Below, one piece after another: positions 31,629-41,887 of a stretch of DNA of 64,000 nucleotides. This DNA comes from Acutalibacter muris. Lineage in GTDB: Bacteria > Bacillota > Clostridia > Oscillospirales > Acutalibacteraceae. Below the pieces are notes generated by a model. It did no database searches and was not told the DNA's origin. It saw only the letters and a program-made list of their open reading frames with translations. The first letter of the stretch is position 1, and the number at the start of each line of letters is the position of its first letter. The stretch spans positions 2,728,001 to 2,792,000 of the forward strand of contig NZ_CP021422.1 of the NCBI RefSeq assembly GCF_002201475.1, in the 5' to 3' direction. The position numbers and the translations under genes were made by a program.

Positions 31629-33881
31629 TCAAATTACCACATCACTCAGGTCAGAGGAAACCGTAAACTCCTTTCCTTCGTACAGGACCTTCAGCTCCTC
31701 GGCCTTGCCCTCAAAGTGCACCGTTATCTTGCCGCCCTCGTTTCTGACGGTGACTGTCAGGAACCTCTCGCCGTACATATCACAGACATCGCACCGCGCT
31801 TCGCCGGTTATCTTCCCCAGGTACAGCCGCAGGCCCTTGGAGTAATCATACTCCACATCATCACAGTTACTCCCAATGGGCACAATGCTGTTCTCCCGCA
31901 CCATCAGCGGCAGGCTCTTGAAGTCGTGGACCTCCCGGACCCAGCGGCCCCCCTCCTTACGCTCGCCGGTAAGCAGGTTCGTCCACACGCCCTCGGGCAG
32001 GTAGTAATCCACGTCCCCGGATTTAGTGAACACCGGGGCCACCATAAGGCTCTCTCCCAGCATATACTGCCGGTCCAGCTCCCCGCAGGCTATATCCCCC
32101 GGGAACTCCAGCACCAGGGCCCTCATCATGGGCACGCCGGTTCCGTGGGCCTCTGCGGCCTTGGTGTAGAGATAGGGCATCAGGGCACACTTCAGCTTGG
32201 TGAATTTCCTCACCACGTCCACGGACTCCTCGTCAAAGAGCCAGGGCACCCGATAGGAGCCCGAGCCGTGGAGCCTTGAGTGGGTGGACAACAGCCCGAA
32301 GGCCGCCCAGCGCTTATACACGTCCGCCGGGGCCGTGCCCTCGAATCCGCTGATGTCGTGGCTCCAGAAGCCAAAGCCCGAGCAGGTCAAAGACAGCCCC
32401 GCCCGCAGGGATTCGCTCATGGACAGGTAGTTCGAGGAGCAGTCCCCGCCCCAGTGCACCGGGAACTTCTGGCCCCCGGCGGTGGCGCTGCGGGCAAAGA
32501 GGCAGGCTTCGTTTTTGCCCTTATACTCCTCTAAGAGCTCAAAGACGCATTTATTATACAGGTACGTATAATAATTATGCATAAGCTCCGGGTCGCTACC
32601 GTCATAGTACACACAGTCGGTGGGTATGCGCTCGCCGAAGTCGGTCTTGAAGCAGTCCACCCCCATGTCAAGCAAATTCCGCAGCTTGTCCTGGTACCAC
32701 CTCCAGGCCCCGGGGTTGGTGAAGTCCACTATGCCCATCCCCGCCTGCCAGAGGTCCCACTGCCACACGTCGCCGTTTGGCCGCTTGAGAAGGTAGCCGT
32801 GCTCCATGGCCTCCTTAAAAAGCGGCGATTTCTGGCCGATATAGGAGTTTATCCACACGCATATTTTAAGGCCGCGCTCCTTTAAACGCTTCAGCATACC
32901 CGGGGCGTCGCTGAACATCTTGGGGTCAAAGGTGAAGTTGCACCACTCGTTCTCCGCCATCCAGTAGCAGTCGAAGTGGAATACCCGCAGGGGGATATCC
33001 CGGCTCTCCATGCCGCTTACAAATTCGTTGACGGTGTCCTCGTCGTAGTTGGTGGTGAAGGAGGTTGACAGCCACAGCCCAAAGGTCCAGGCCGGGGGCA
33101 GAGCTGGGCGGCCGGTCAGGGCCGTATAATTATGCAGCACAGTCTTGGGGTCCCCGCCGCCGATTATCATGAAGTCCAGCTTCTCTCCGGGCAGGGAGAA
33201 CTGTGCCCTTGTCACCACCTCTGAACACAGCTCATAGCTCACCGGCCCCGAGGAGTTCACAAACACGCCGTAGCCCCGGTTGGTCAGGTAGAAGGGGATA
33301 TTCTTATAGGATATCTCCGAGCAGGTGCCGCCGTCCTCCTGCCAGAGGTCCACCACCTGGCCGTTCTTCACAAAGGGCGTGAACCGCTCGCCCAGGCCGT
33401 ATATCTTCTCCCCGATGTCCAGGTCCAGCTGGGCGCGCATAAAGGGGCCCTCGGGGGTCTGCATATAGCTTATCATGCTGTGGCCGAACTTGTCGCCCAC
33501 GTTTGTCAGCTTCTTACCTTTATAATAGTATGTGAAGCTGGCGGGGCTCCTGGTTATCACAAGGCTTGTGTCCCCGCTCTTAACCGTTATGCCCCCCTCG
33601 AACTCCTCTGTCTGCAGGGGGGTCTCCCTTATGTCCAGCTCGAACTCCGGGACCTTTTTCGCGCTGCCCATAAAGTGCCAGGCTTCGGTCCTTATGATGT
33701 CCGGCCCCGGGGAGCTTATTATCATCTCCAGCACCGGCCCGCCCATGCCCCGCTCGTCCTGGGGATAGGGTACGCTGTAGAGATAAATATGGCCGTCCTC
33801 TGCTCTTATCTCCCGTATCTGCACACAGTCAAAATTCTGTACGCCCGGCTTATTCAGCCAGTAACCTCTGGTAAACTTCAT
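31629..33881 (-). CDS. yicI: GH31 alpha-xylosidase (YicI type)
   Basis: 750 residues. Follows the YicI pattern: N-terminal beta-sandwich with GEKIYGLGERFTPFVKNGQ, catalytic barrel with LRVFHFDCYWM, the nucleophile motif CFKTDFGERIP (Asp414), the acid/base region HWGGDCSSNY and SHDISGFEG. YicI-like enzymes remove alpha-1,6-xylose from xyloglucan oligosaccharides. No signal peptide, so cytoplasmic. With the GH3 beta-glucosidase it would degrade imported xyloglucan fragments, although no sugar transporter is adjacent. Confidence 0.93.
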   Translation of the reverse strand: MKFTRGYWLNKPGVQNFDCVQIREIRAEDGHIYLYSVPYPQDERGMGGPVLEMIISSPGPDIIRTEAWHFMGSAKKVPEFELDIRETPLQTEEFEGGITVKSGDTSLVITRSPASFTYYYKGKKLTNVGDKFGHSMISYMQTPEGPFMRAQLDLDIGEKIYGLGERFTPFVKNGQVVDLWQEDGGTCSEISYKNIPFYLTNRGYGVFVNSSGPVSYELCSEVVTRAQFSLPGEKLDFMIIGGGDPKTVLHNYTALTGRPALPPAWTFGLWLSTSFTTNYDEDTVNEFVSGMESRDIPLRVFHFDCYWMAENEWCNFTFDPKMFSDAPGMLKRLKERGLKICVWINSYIGQKSPLFKEAMEHGYLLKRPNGDVWQWDLWQAGMGIVDFTNPGAWRWYQDKLRNLLDMGVDCFKTDFGERIPTDCVYYDGSDPELMHNYYTYLYNKCVFELLEEYKGKNEACLFARSATAGGQKFPVHWGGDCSSNYLSMSESLRAGLSLTCSGFGFWSHDISGFEGTAPADVYKRWAAFGLLSTHSRLHGSGSYRVPWLFDEESVDVVRKFTKLKCALMPYLYTKAAEAHGTGVPMMRALVLEFPGDIACGELDRQYMLGESLMVAPVFTKSGDVDYYLPEGVWTNLLTGERKEGGRWVREVHDFKSLPLMVRENSIVPIGSNCDDVEYDYSKGLRLYLGKITGEARCDVCDMYGERFLTVTVRNEGGKITVHFEGKAEELKVLYEGKEFTVSSDLSDVVI

Positions 33882-33908
33882 CGCTCTGCTCCTTTATTAT
33901 TATAAAAT

Positions 33909-34745
33909 TTAGAATTCCACTTCAAGTCCGTCATAAGAGGTCAAAAAGTCCCTCTCCCGGGCGGCGGGCTCCATCTCGTCATACCCGGCCCCGCCCCCGT
34001 TATGGGAAAAGTGGTTCACCACGTGCACGCAGCCCTCTCCTATGGCCCCCAGCTCCCGGAGCATATCCCGGAGCTTTATGTCCGCGTTAAGGCCCATATG
34101 GTTGCGCTCGCCGTGCTCCAAAAGGCCGTTGGTGCAGTCGTAGGAAACAAGGCTGAACTTTATCCCGCTCTTTTTGATGTACTCCAGGCTCTCCCCCGGC
34201 AGCAGGCCGGTGTCGTGGGCGTAGAGCATAGCCTTCCCCTCTGGGTCCTCAAGGGCGTACACCACCGACTCCGGCGCGCCATGGTCGGCTTTAAGGGCCG
34301 TGATCCTATAGCCCTCTGCCTCGAAGGGCTCGAAGGGGCGTATCTCGTGAAGACACAGCCCGCCCTCTTTAATTATCTGCTCCAGGTCCTCGCACTGGGC
34401 CTTTACCATCTCAAGAACCGCCCCTGTGCCGTATAGGTTAAAGGGCCGCTCCTTGCCGTGGGCGGCGTAGCTTATCAGGCACCAGAGGTCGCCGGGGTAG
34501 AGGTGGTCGCTGTGGCAGTGGGTGATAATGCAGGAGCTTATATCATAGAGCCTCAGCCCCTCTCTCAGCGCGTGCAGATATGTGTCCGCCGGGAAGTCTA
34601 TAAGCAGCCGCCCGTCCAAAAGGGCCTGACTGCGGGTGCGCACGTTCCTGCCGCCCTTTTCCCTGGCCCGCTCGCAGACCCCGCACCGGCAGAAGGGCGC
34701 GGGCACGGCCTCCGCCGCCGCGGTGCCCAGATATTTCAGTTTCAT
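33909..34745 (-). CDS. Metallo-beta-lactamase-fold hydrolase, PhnP-like
   Basis: 278 residues. The zinc motif THCHSDHLYPGDLW is intact, with later AHDTG and VNHFSHNGG metal-binding segments. The N-terminal FCRCGVCERARE Cys cluster resembles the structural zinc site of PhnP-type phosphodiesterases. It may cleave a cyclic phosphodiester, but the substrate is unknown. It starts 27 nt upstream of the GH31 gene on the same strand, so the two may be cotranscribed. Confidence 0.85.
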   Translation of the reverse strand: MKLKYLGTAAAEAVPAPFCRCGVCERAREKGGRNVRTRSQALLDGRLLIDFPADTYLHALREGLRLYDISSCIITHCHSDHLYPGDLWCLISYAAHGKERPFNLYGTGAVLEMVKAQCEDLEQIIKEGGLCLHEIRPFEPFEAEGYRITALKADHGAPESVVYALEDPEGKAMLYAHDTGLLPGESLEYIKKSGIKFSLVSYDCTNGLLEHGERNHMGLNADIKLRDMLRELGAIGEGCVHVVNHFSHNGGGAGYDEMEPAARERDFLTSYDGLEVEF

Positions 34746-34828
34746 GGTGTTTGCTCCTTTCTATGTTCAGAGTCTTTGCATAATTGTACTATAGAATTTG
34801 GGGAATAGCAAGCGGGTAAGTGAAATAA

Positions 34829-34865
34829 AAGAGGGCCTGTACCCATGGGAACGGGTACAGGCCCT
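34829..34865 (-). terminator. Terminator of groES-groEL
   Basis: On the minus strand a 12-bp stem GGGCCTGTACCC / GGGTACAGGCCC with an 8-nt loop, followed by TCTTTTATTT. Confidence 0.88.
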
Positions 34866-34889
34866 GATATATCCTAAACGCTTAACTTA

Positions 34890-36518
<1,629 letters not shown>

Positions 36519-36562
36519 CTATCTGTCCCTTCTGTTATTATATAATATTATTGAGCACATTT

Positions 36563-36642
36563 AAGGCCTCCGGCGGCTTTGGGGCTTTGCCCCCGAGACC
36601 CCCACCACCTTTTGTAAAAGGTGGACGAAAACTTTACCTTTC
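36563..36642 (-). repeat. Dispersed double-hairpin repeat, copy 4 (between groES and groEL)
   Basis: Plus strand: GGGGCTTTGCCCC hairpin, CCACCTTTTGTAAAAGGTGG hairpin, then GACGAAAACTTTACC. Placed inside the groESL transcript. Confidence 0.65.
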
Positions 36643-36655
36643 GCTCGCCGTCAGG

Positions 36656-36940
36656 TTATTCCACTACCGCCAGGATGTCGCTCTGCTTGACGATGGTGTA
36701 CTCCTCGCCGTCCACCTTCACCTCGGTGCCGCTGTACTTGGCGGAGATGACCCTGTCGCCCTCTTTAAGGTACATCTTTATCTCCTTGCCGTCCACCTCG
36801 CCGCCGGGGCCCACCGCGATGACCCGGGCTATCTGGGGCTTCTCTACGCTCTTGGCCGCCAGCACTATGCCGCTCTTCGTGGTCTCCTCTGCGTCCTCGG
36901 TCTTGATAAGCACTCTGTCCAAAAGGGGTTTGATCTTCAT
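36656..36940 (-). CDS. groES: Co-chaperonin GroES
   Basis: 94 residues. Begins MKIKPLLDRVLIK, with the mobile-loop region TKSGIVLAA and the roof GPGGEVDGKE. I use the ATG at 36940 because it gives the conserved N-terminus; a GTG three codons upstream lies nearer to AAGGA and remains possible. It is the first gene of groESL, downstream of a CIRCE operator. Confidence 0.95.
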   Translation of the reverse strand: MKIKPLLDRVLIKTEDAEETTKSGIVLAAKSVEKPQIARVIAVGPGGEVDGKEIKMYLKEGDRVISAKYSGTEVKVDGEEYTIVKQSDILAVVE

Positions 36941-37037
36941 AAAAAACACCGTATCCTTTCTCCCCGGTTATTTCGCGCCCCGGGGAAGCGCTAATCCGGC
37001 CCCAAAGGGGCCAAATAGAAACAGCCAGTTCCAACTT

Positions 37038-37064
37038 TTAGCACTCAGCCTTTTCAAGTGCTAA
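37038..37064 (-). promoter_or_regulatory. CIRCE operator (HrcA binding)
   Basis: TTAGCACTC, 9-nt spacer, AAGTGCTAA. The consensus right arm is GAGTGCTAA, so one base differs. It starts just after the -10 box of the groES promoter, as usual for HrcA repression. Confidence 0.92.
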
Positions 37065-37068
37065 CTAT

Positions 37069-37097
37069 ATTCTAATCACATGGTCAGGAAAAGTCAA
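37069..37097 (-). promoter_or_regulatory. Promoter of groES-groEL
   Basis: Minus strand TTGACT (37092-37097), 17-bp spacer, TAGAAT (37069-37074), followed immediately by the CIRCE element. Confidence 0.88.
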
Positions 37098-37173
37098 GAG
37101 GCTTTTTCACATTTTTTTACAGTTTACAATTCTTTCATAATTTTCTCCGCCCCGCCCCATATTGAAAAAACAC

Positions 37174-37202
37174 TTGCATTTTCCCACAGATTGTGTTATC
37201 AT
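37174..37202 (+). promoter_or_regulatory. Promoter of rpsT
   Basis: TTGCAT (37174-37179), 17-bp spacer, TATCAT (37197-37202). Confidence 0.8.
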
Positions 37203-37240
37203 AGCAGTTAGTATGAAGGATGGGTAAGGAGGTGTTACGC

Positions 37241-37501
37241 TTGCCAAACATCAAATCCGCAAAGAAGCGCGTGAAGGTCATCGCCACGAAGACCCTGCAG
37301 AACAAGGCCCTTAATTCCGCCCTGAAGACGCAGATCAAGAAGGCCAACGCCGCCATCGACAGCAATGCCGGCGATAAGGAGGCCGCTGTCCGCGCCGCCG
37401 TCAAGAAGATTGACCAGGCCGCCGCGAAGGGCCTTCTCCATAAGAACAACGCCGCCCACAAAAAGGCCGCTCTGGATAAGAAGCTGCGCGCCGGGGCGTA
37501 A
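37241..37501 (+). CDS. rpsT: 30S ribosomal protein S20
   Basis: 86-residue basic helical protein. PNIKSAKKRVKVIATKTLQNKALNSALKT is the S20 signature. The start is TTG at 37241, preceded by AAGGAGG at 8 nt and giving the conserved (M)PNIKSAKKR N-terminus; an ATG 21 nt upstream would put the Shine-Dalgarno sequence inside the gene. It is monocistronic, with promoter and terminator. Non-ATG starts are common for rpsT and fit its translational self-control. Confidence 0.95.
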   Translation: MPNIKSAKKRVKVIATKTLQNKALNSALKTQIKKANAAIDSNAGDKEAAVRAAVKKIDQAAAKGLLHKNNAAHKKAALDKKLRAGA

Positions 37502-37510
37502 AAGGAGCTA

Positions 37511-37544
37511 GGCTTGGGGCCCATCGGGGCACCGGGCCTTTTTT
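37511..37544 (+). terminator. Terminator of rpsT
   Basis: GGCTTGG (37511-37517) pairs with CCGGGCC (37532-37538, two G-T pairs), followed by six T. Confidence 0.75.
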
Positions 37545-37568
37545 CTTTGCCCTTTTCCCAAAAACGCC

Positions 37569-37597
37569 TTGACTTTTTCACGAAGTTTGGGTATTAT
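37569..37597 (+). promoter_or_regulatory. Promoter of the small membrane protein gene
   Basis: TTGACT (37569-37574), 17-bp spacer, TATTAT (37592-37597). Confidence 0.8.
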
Positions 37598-37645
37598 AGT
37601 AGTTATAGCAATTATTTATATCTCGTTTTTGGAGGTGTCCGCTCA

Positions 37646-37795
37646 ATGAAAAAGGGAACCAAACTCGCGCTTTTTATCGGCCTTATCACGGCCATCGCCG
37701 CTGTGGCGGCCTCGGTCACTGCCCTGCTGATGTACCTGGACCATAAGAAGGATGAAGAGGAGCTGGAGCACTATCTGGACTGCTCCATCCAATAA
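37646..37795 (+). CDS. Small single-pass membrane protein, unknown
   Basis: 49 residues. A short basic N-terminus (MKKGTK) is followed by a hydrophobic segment (about 7-30) and a charged C-terminal tail (DHKKDEEELEHYLDCSIQ). GGAGG lies upstream of the ATG and a promoter ahead of it, so I judge it real although it resembles no family I know. The aldo/keto reductase gene begins 14 nt after its stop and probably shares the transcript. Confidence 0.65.
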   Translation: MKKGTKLALFIGLITAIAAVAASVTALLMYLDHKKDEEELEHYLDCSIQ

Positions 37796-37809
37796 CCCCG
37801 GGGGGATTT

Positions 37810-38727
37810 ATGAAATATGTTGATTTAGGCAAGGCGGGGCTTAACGTCTCCGCTGTTGCCGTTGGCTGTATGCGCATTTCCGCCCTCTCCCACGGGGAGC
37901 TCTCCCGGTTCATACACACGGCCCTGGACTGCGGTGTGAACTTCTTCGACCATGCCGACATCTACGGCGGCGGCGAGTGCGAAGCCGCCTTCGGGCGTGT
38001 GCTTAAAGAGGAGCCGGGCCTGCGGGGGCAGATGGTGCTTCAGGGCAAGTGCGGCATAAGAAAGGGTATGTACGACTTTTCAAAGGAGCATATCTTAAAG
38101 AGCGTGGACGAAATTCTCGGCCGGCTTAACACCGATTATCTTGACGTGCTCCTCCTGCACCGCCCCGACGCGCTTATGGAGCCCGAGGAGGTGGGCGAAG
38201 CCTTCGACCGCTTAGAGGCCGCCGGGAAGGTAAAGCGCTTTGGGGTCAGCAACTTTAACGCCCGGCAGATAGACCTTTTGCAGTCCGGGCTCAGACAGAA
38301 GCTTGTGGCGAATCAGCTGCAGTTTGGCCTTCTGCACACAGGCATGATAGACCACGCCCTCTGCGCCAACACCAAATTCCCCGGCTCTCCCGACCGGGAC
38401 GGCGAGGTGCTGGACTACTGCCGTCTGCACGGGCTTACCGTACAGGCCTGGTCCCCCTTCCAGTACGGCTTTTTCGAGGGGGTTTTCCTGGGGAAGGAGA
38501 AGTTCCCGGAATTGAACGCCCAGCTCTCGGAGCTCTCTGGGAAATATAATGTCAGCGAACAGGCTTTAGCTGCGGCCTGGATACTGCGTCACCCGGCGGG
38601 TATGCAGGTTATCTCCGGCAGCACAAACCCGGAGCGGCTGAAGGATATCTGCACTGCCTGTGACGTGGAGCTGTCCAGAGAGGACTGGTATGCGCTGTAC
38701 CTGGCGGCGGGGAACCAACTGCCGTAG
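37810..38727 (+). CDS. Aldo/keto reductase
   Basis: 305-residue NADPH-dependent oxidoreductase of the TIM-barrel AKR superfamily, YdhF-like. The Asp/Tyr catalytic area is FFDHADIYGGGECEAAFG, the catalytic Lys area KCGIRKG, and the His area VLLLHRPDALMEPEEV. The NADPH-site segment VISGSTNPERLKDI is near the C-terminus. Substrate unknown. Confidence 0.9.
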   Translation: MKYVDLGKAGLNVSAVAVGCMRISALSHGELSRFIHTALDCGVNFFDHADIYGGGECEAAFGRVLKEEPGLRGQMVLQGKCGIRKGMYDFSKEHILKSVDEILGRLNTDYLDVLLLHRPDALMEPEEVGEAFDRLEAAGKVKRFGVSNFNARQIDLLQSGLRQKLVANQLQFGLLHTGMIDHALCANTKFPGSPDRDGEVLDYCRLHGLTVQAWSPFQYGFFEGVFLGKEKFPELNAQLSELSGKYNVSEQALAAAWILRHPAGMQVISGSTNPERLKDICTACDVELSREDWYALYLAAGNQLP

Positions 38728-38750
38728 AAGCCTTATGCTCTTGCACACTA

Positions 38751-38780
38751 AAAAGCCTCCGGCACCCCCGGAGGCTTTTC
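38751..38780. terminator. Bidirectional terminator between the reductase gene and spoVAE
   Basis: AAAAGCCTCCGG and CCGGAGGCTTTT form a 12-bp stem with a 5-nt loop, flanked by A- and T-rich ends in both directions; the genes on either side converge. Confidence 0.85.
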
Positions 38781-38782
38781 CT

Positions 38783-39139
38783 TTACGACTTATCCCTGGG
38801 CTTCGCCACCAGAGCGGCCAGATACCCGAAAAACACCGCCGCCGTGGTCCCCGCGGCCCCGGCCGTCAGGCCCCCGGTGAACACCCCCAGGAACCCCTGC
38901 TCTATCACGGCCTTGCGCACCCCCTCGGACAGGGCCCAGCCGAAGCCGCACAGGGGCACCGTGGCCCCGGCCCCGGCATAGTCCACCACCGGGCCATACA
39001 GCCCCAGCGCTCCCAAGAATACGCCTGCCGTAACATATGTGACCATTATCCGGGCGGGGGTCAGCTTTGTCAGGTCTATAAGCAGCTGGCCCACAAGGCA
39101 TATGGCCCCGCCCACCCAAAACGCGTTGAAATATTCCAT
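38783..39139 (-). CDS. spoVAE: Stage V sporulation protein AE
   Basis: 118-residue integral membrane protein with about four hydrophobic segments, of the SpoVAC/SpoVAE family that moves dipicolinic acid across the inner spore membrane. FWVGGAICLVGQLLIDLTKLTPARIMVTYVTAGVFLGALGLY matches SpoVAE. The ATG at 39139 follows GGAGGG; the frame extends 30 nt further without support. spoVAC and spoVAD are not adjacent here, which is unusual for an intact spoVA operon. Confidence 0.88.
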   Translation of the reverse strand: MEYFNAFWVGGAICLVGQLLIDLTKLTPARIMVTYVTAGVFLGALGLYGPVVDYAGAGATVPLCGFGWALSEGVRKAVIEQGFLGVFTGGLTAGAAGTTAAVFFGYLAALVAKPRDKS

Positions 39140-39165
39140 TGGAGCACCCTCCTTTGCAAATATTT

Positions 39166-39969
39166 TCACCCGTTTTTGCGCAGATATTCCCCGATTTCTC
39201 CCACGTTTTCCGCGATTATGTCCGGCTTTATGTCAGAGCCTGCCAGCATCTCTTCGGTGGTCTCGCCGCTCATGACCAGGACAGAGGTCACCTGCGTGCC
39301 CGCCGCCACGGCGACGTCGGTGTAGAGCCTATCCCCCACCACCGCAATTTCCTGTGCACTGTGCCCGCTCTGCCCCAATATATAGTCAAGGGTATGTCTC
39401 GAGGGCTTGCCAAAGAACTCGCACCCCACCCCCGTCGAGGCCTTCACCAGCGCGGCGATGGACCCGCAGTCCGGGATAAAGCCCCCCTCTACCGGGCAGT
39501 TAAGGTCCGGGTTCACCCCGAAGACCTCCGCGCCGTTTCGGATAAAATGGCAGGCTTTGCTTATCTTCTCGTAGGTCAGGCTTGTGTCAAAGCCCAGCAC
39601 CACATAGTCCGGGGCCGCGTCAGAGAGCTTTATGCCCGCCAGCCGGAAGTCCTCGATAAGGGACGCTGTGCCCACCACATAGGCGCGTCTGCCCGGGCGC
39701 TTCTCTTTTAGCCATTTTATTATCACCTGGTTCGAGACCAGCATTTTCTCCGGGGAAATTATTATGCCCATCTTACATAGCTTTTCAAGGTATGCCCCCC
39801 GGTTTTTGGAGCTGTTATTGGTAAAAAAGCAGTATTCCCGCCCGGACTCCTCCACGGCCCCGAGGAAAGATTTAGTATATGGGAACAGCCGGTCCCCAAG
39901 GTATATGGTGCCGTCCATGTCCAAAACAAACAGTTTAACCTTTTGAAGCCGCTCAACCAGCCCTCTCAT
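39166..39969 (-). CDS. HAD-superfamily phosphatase, NagD/AraL-like
   Basis: 267 residues. HAD motif I LFVLDMDGTIYLG, motif II FFTNNSSKNRG, and motifs III/IV KPSRHTLDYIL and AVVGDRLYTDVAVAAGTQVTSVLVMSGET are all present, with the C2a cap typical of the NagD subgroup. Likely a sugar-phosphate or nucleotide phosphatase. It lies 23 nt after glmS and 26 nt before spoVAE on the same strand. Confidence 0.9.
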   Translation of the reverse strand: MRGLVERLQKVKLFVLDMDGTIYLGDRLFPYTKSFLGAVEESGREYCFFTNNSSKNRGAYLEKLCKMGIIISPEKMLVSNQVIIKWLKEKRPGRRAYVVGTASLIEDFRLAGIKLSDAAPDYVVLGFDTSLTYEKISKACHFIRNGAEVFGVNPDLNCPVEGGFIPDCGSIAALVKASTGVGCEFFGKPSRHTLDYILGQSGHSAQEIAVVGDRLYTDVAVAAGTQVTSVLVMSGETTEEMLAGSDIKPDIIAENVGEIGEYLRKNG

Positions 39970-39992
39970 TTTGACCTTCCCTTTCAGTTTCC

Positions 39993-41822
39993 TTATTCTA
40001 CCGTGACAGACTTTGCCAGGTTCCTGGGCTTATCAATGTCGCAGCCCTTCATGGAGGCCACGTAGTAGGCAAAGAGCTGTAGGGGCAGGATACTCATAGA
40101 GGGCAGCATAAAGTCCGGGACCTTCGGCACGCAGAACTGCCAGTCCGCCACCCCCTTCATCTCCCCGGCGAACTCCTCGGTGCAAAGGCCCAGCACCACC
40201 GCCCCCCGGGCCTTTACCTCCCGGATATTGGCCGCCATCTTCCCGAACAGCCGCCCGCAGGTGCAGAGGGCTATCACCAGGGTGCCTTCTTCAATAAGGG
40301 AGATGGGACCGTGCTTGAGCTCGCCGCCGGTGTAGGCCTCGGAGTGGATATAGGAGATTTCCTTGAGCTTCAAAGAGGCCTCGAGAGACGCGGCATAGTC
40401 CACGTTGCGGCCGATAAAGTACATATCCTTGGCGTTAAAGTATTGTGAGGCGAAATACTGTATGGTCTCCCTGCCGCTCAGCGCCGCTTCAGCCAGCTCC
40501 GGCAGCTTCTCCAGAGCTTTGGTGTACTCCTCAAGCTCCTGCTCCGTCAGGGTCCCCAGCTCCCGGGCCATATACAGGGCGATAAGATATATCACCGCCA
40601 GCTGGGTGCTGTAGGCCTTGGTAGAGGCCACGGCTATCTCCGGCCCCGCCCAGGTGTAGAGCACGTCGTCCGCTTCATTTGCTATGGTGCTGCCCACCAC
40701 GTTCACAATGGCCAGGGTGCGGGCCCCCTGCCGCCTGGCTTCTCTCAGGGCCGCCAGGGTGTCGGCGGTCTCGCCGGACTGGCTTATTATAATCACCAGT
40801 GTCTTATCGTCCAGTATTGGGTCCCGGTAGCGGAACTCAGAGGCCACGTCCGTTTCTATGGGCATACGCAGGAGCTTTTCAAAGGCGTACTTGGCCACGG
40901 CCCCCACATGGTACGAGGTGCCGCAGGCCACGATATATACCCGGCTGATCTTCTCTATATCGGCCCTTGTAAGCTTCAGATCGTCCAGGACTATCCGTCC
41001 GTTCTTTATCCTGGGGGAGATGGTCTTTAGGAGGGCCTCGGGCTGTTCGCAGATCTCCTTCATCATGAAGTGCTCATAGCCGCCCTTCTCCGCCGCGGCC
41101 ACGTCCCATTCAATGGTCTCGGCGGGCTTCTCAAGGGGCTCCAGCTCCTCGTCGTAAAACTCCGCCCCCTCTCGGGTGAGCACGGCTATCTCCCTGTCGC
41201 GAAGGCGCACTATCTCCCTGGTATGGGCCAGTATCGCCGTCACGTCCGAAGCGATAAAGTTCTGGCCCTCCGAGAGCCCCACTATCAGCGGGCTGTCCTT
41301 CCTGACGGCGAAGACCTTCTCCGGGCAGTCCGCGCAGATTATGCCCAGGGCATAGCTGCCCTCTACCCTTTGGGTCACCTGGCGTATGGCCGCCAGCACG
41401 TCGCCCCGATAGTAGTGCTCCAGCATCTGGGCCACCACCTCGGTGTCCGTGTCGGAGACGAACTCCACCCCCCGGCGCATAAGGTGCTCCTTCAACTGCA
41501 TATAGTTCTCGATTATGCCGTTATGGACCACGGCAAAGAGCCCGCCGTCGCTGACCTGTGGATGGGAGTTCACGTCAGAGGGCGCGCCGTGGGTGGCCCA
41601 GCGGGTATGCCCGATGCCCACGGTGCCGGGCAGCTTCTCCCCCTTGTCCAGTATGCCCTCCAGCACCGCCAGCCGCCCCTTGGACTTCACCACGTGCATA
41701 CCGCTCTCGTTATAGACCGCCACCCCCGCCGAGTCGTACCCCCGGTACTCCAGCTTTGAGAGCCCTTCCAAGAGCACAGGCGCGGCCTGTTCGCCGCCAA
41801 TATAACCTACGATTCCACACAT
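39993..41822 (-). CDS. glmS: Glutamine-fructose-6-phosphate aminotransferase GlmS
   Basis: Makes glucosamine 6-phosphate, the first step to peptidoglycan amino sugars. 609 residues: N-terminal Cys2 glutaminase (MCGIVGYIGG, GIGHTRWATHG), then two SIS domains (ACGTSYHVGAVAKY, ISQSGETADTLAAL) and C-terminus ending DIDKPRNLAKSVTVE. Only 65 nt separate it from purA, too short for a glmS ribozyme, which many Firmicutes carry; I find no ribozyme here. Cotranscription with purA is likely. Confidence 0.97.
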   Translation of the reverse strand: MCGIVGYIGGEQAAPVLLEGLSKLEYRGYDSAGVAVYNESGMHVVKSKGRLAVLEGILDKGEKLPGTVGIGHTRWATHGAPSDVNSHPQVSDGGLFAVVHNGIIENYMQLKEHLMRRGVEFVSDTDTEVVAQMLEHYYRGDVLAAIRQVTQRVEGSYALGIICADCPEKVFAVRKDSPLIVGLSEGQNFIASDVTAILAHTREIVRLRDREIAVLTREGAEFYDEELEPLEKPAETIEWDVAAAEKGGYEHFMMKEICEQPEALLKTISPRIKNGRIVLDDLKLTRADIEKISRVYIVACGTSYHVGAVAKYAFEKLLRMPIETDVASEFRYRDPILDDKTLVIIISQSGETADTLAALREARRQGARTLAIVNVVGSTIANEADDVLYTWAGPEIAVASTKAYSTQLAVIYLIALYMARELGTLTEQELEEYTKALEKLPELAEAALSGRETIQYFASQYFNAKDMYFIGRNVDYAASLEASLKLKEISYIHSEAYTGGELKHGPISLIEEGTLVIALCTCGRLFGKMAANIREVKARGAVVLGLCTEEFAGEMKGVADWQFCVPKVPDFMLPSMSILPLQLFAYYVASMKGCDIDKPRNLAKSVTVE

Positions 41823-41843
41823 AATAATTCCTCCCTAAAATCA

Positions 41844-41873
41844 GGAAAACAGCCCGGAACCAGACTGTTTTCC
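41844..41873 (-). terminator. Weak hairpin between purA and glmS
   Basis: GGAAAACAG and CTGTTTTCC form a 9-bp stem with a 12-nt loop; on the minus strand it is followed by TGATTTTA. It could be a partial terminator; the T-run is better on the plus strand, where no gene reads in. Confidence 0.5.
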
Positions 41874-41887
41874 CTTTTTCTCTAGCC

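Noticed and set aside
41823..41887. Possible glmS ribozyme
   Set aside because: Only 65 nt separate purA and glmS, with a simple hairpin; the ribozyme core is not present.
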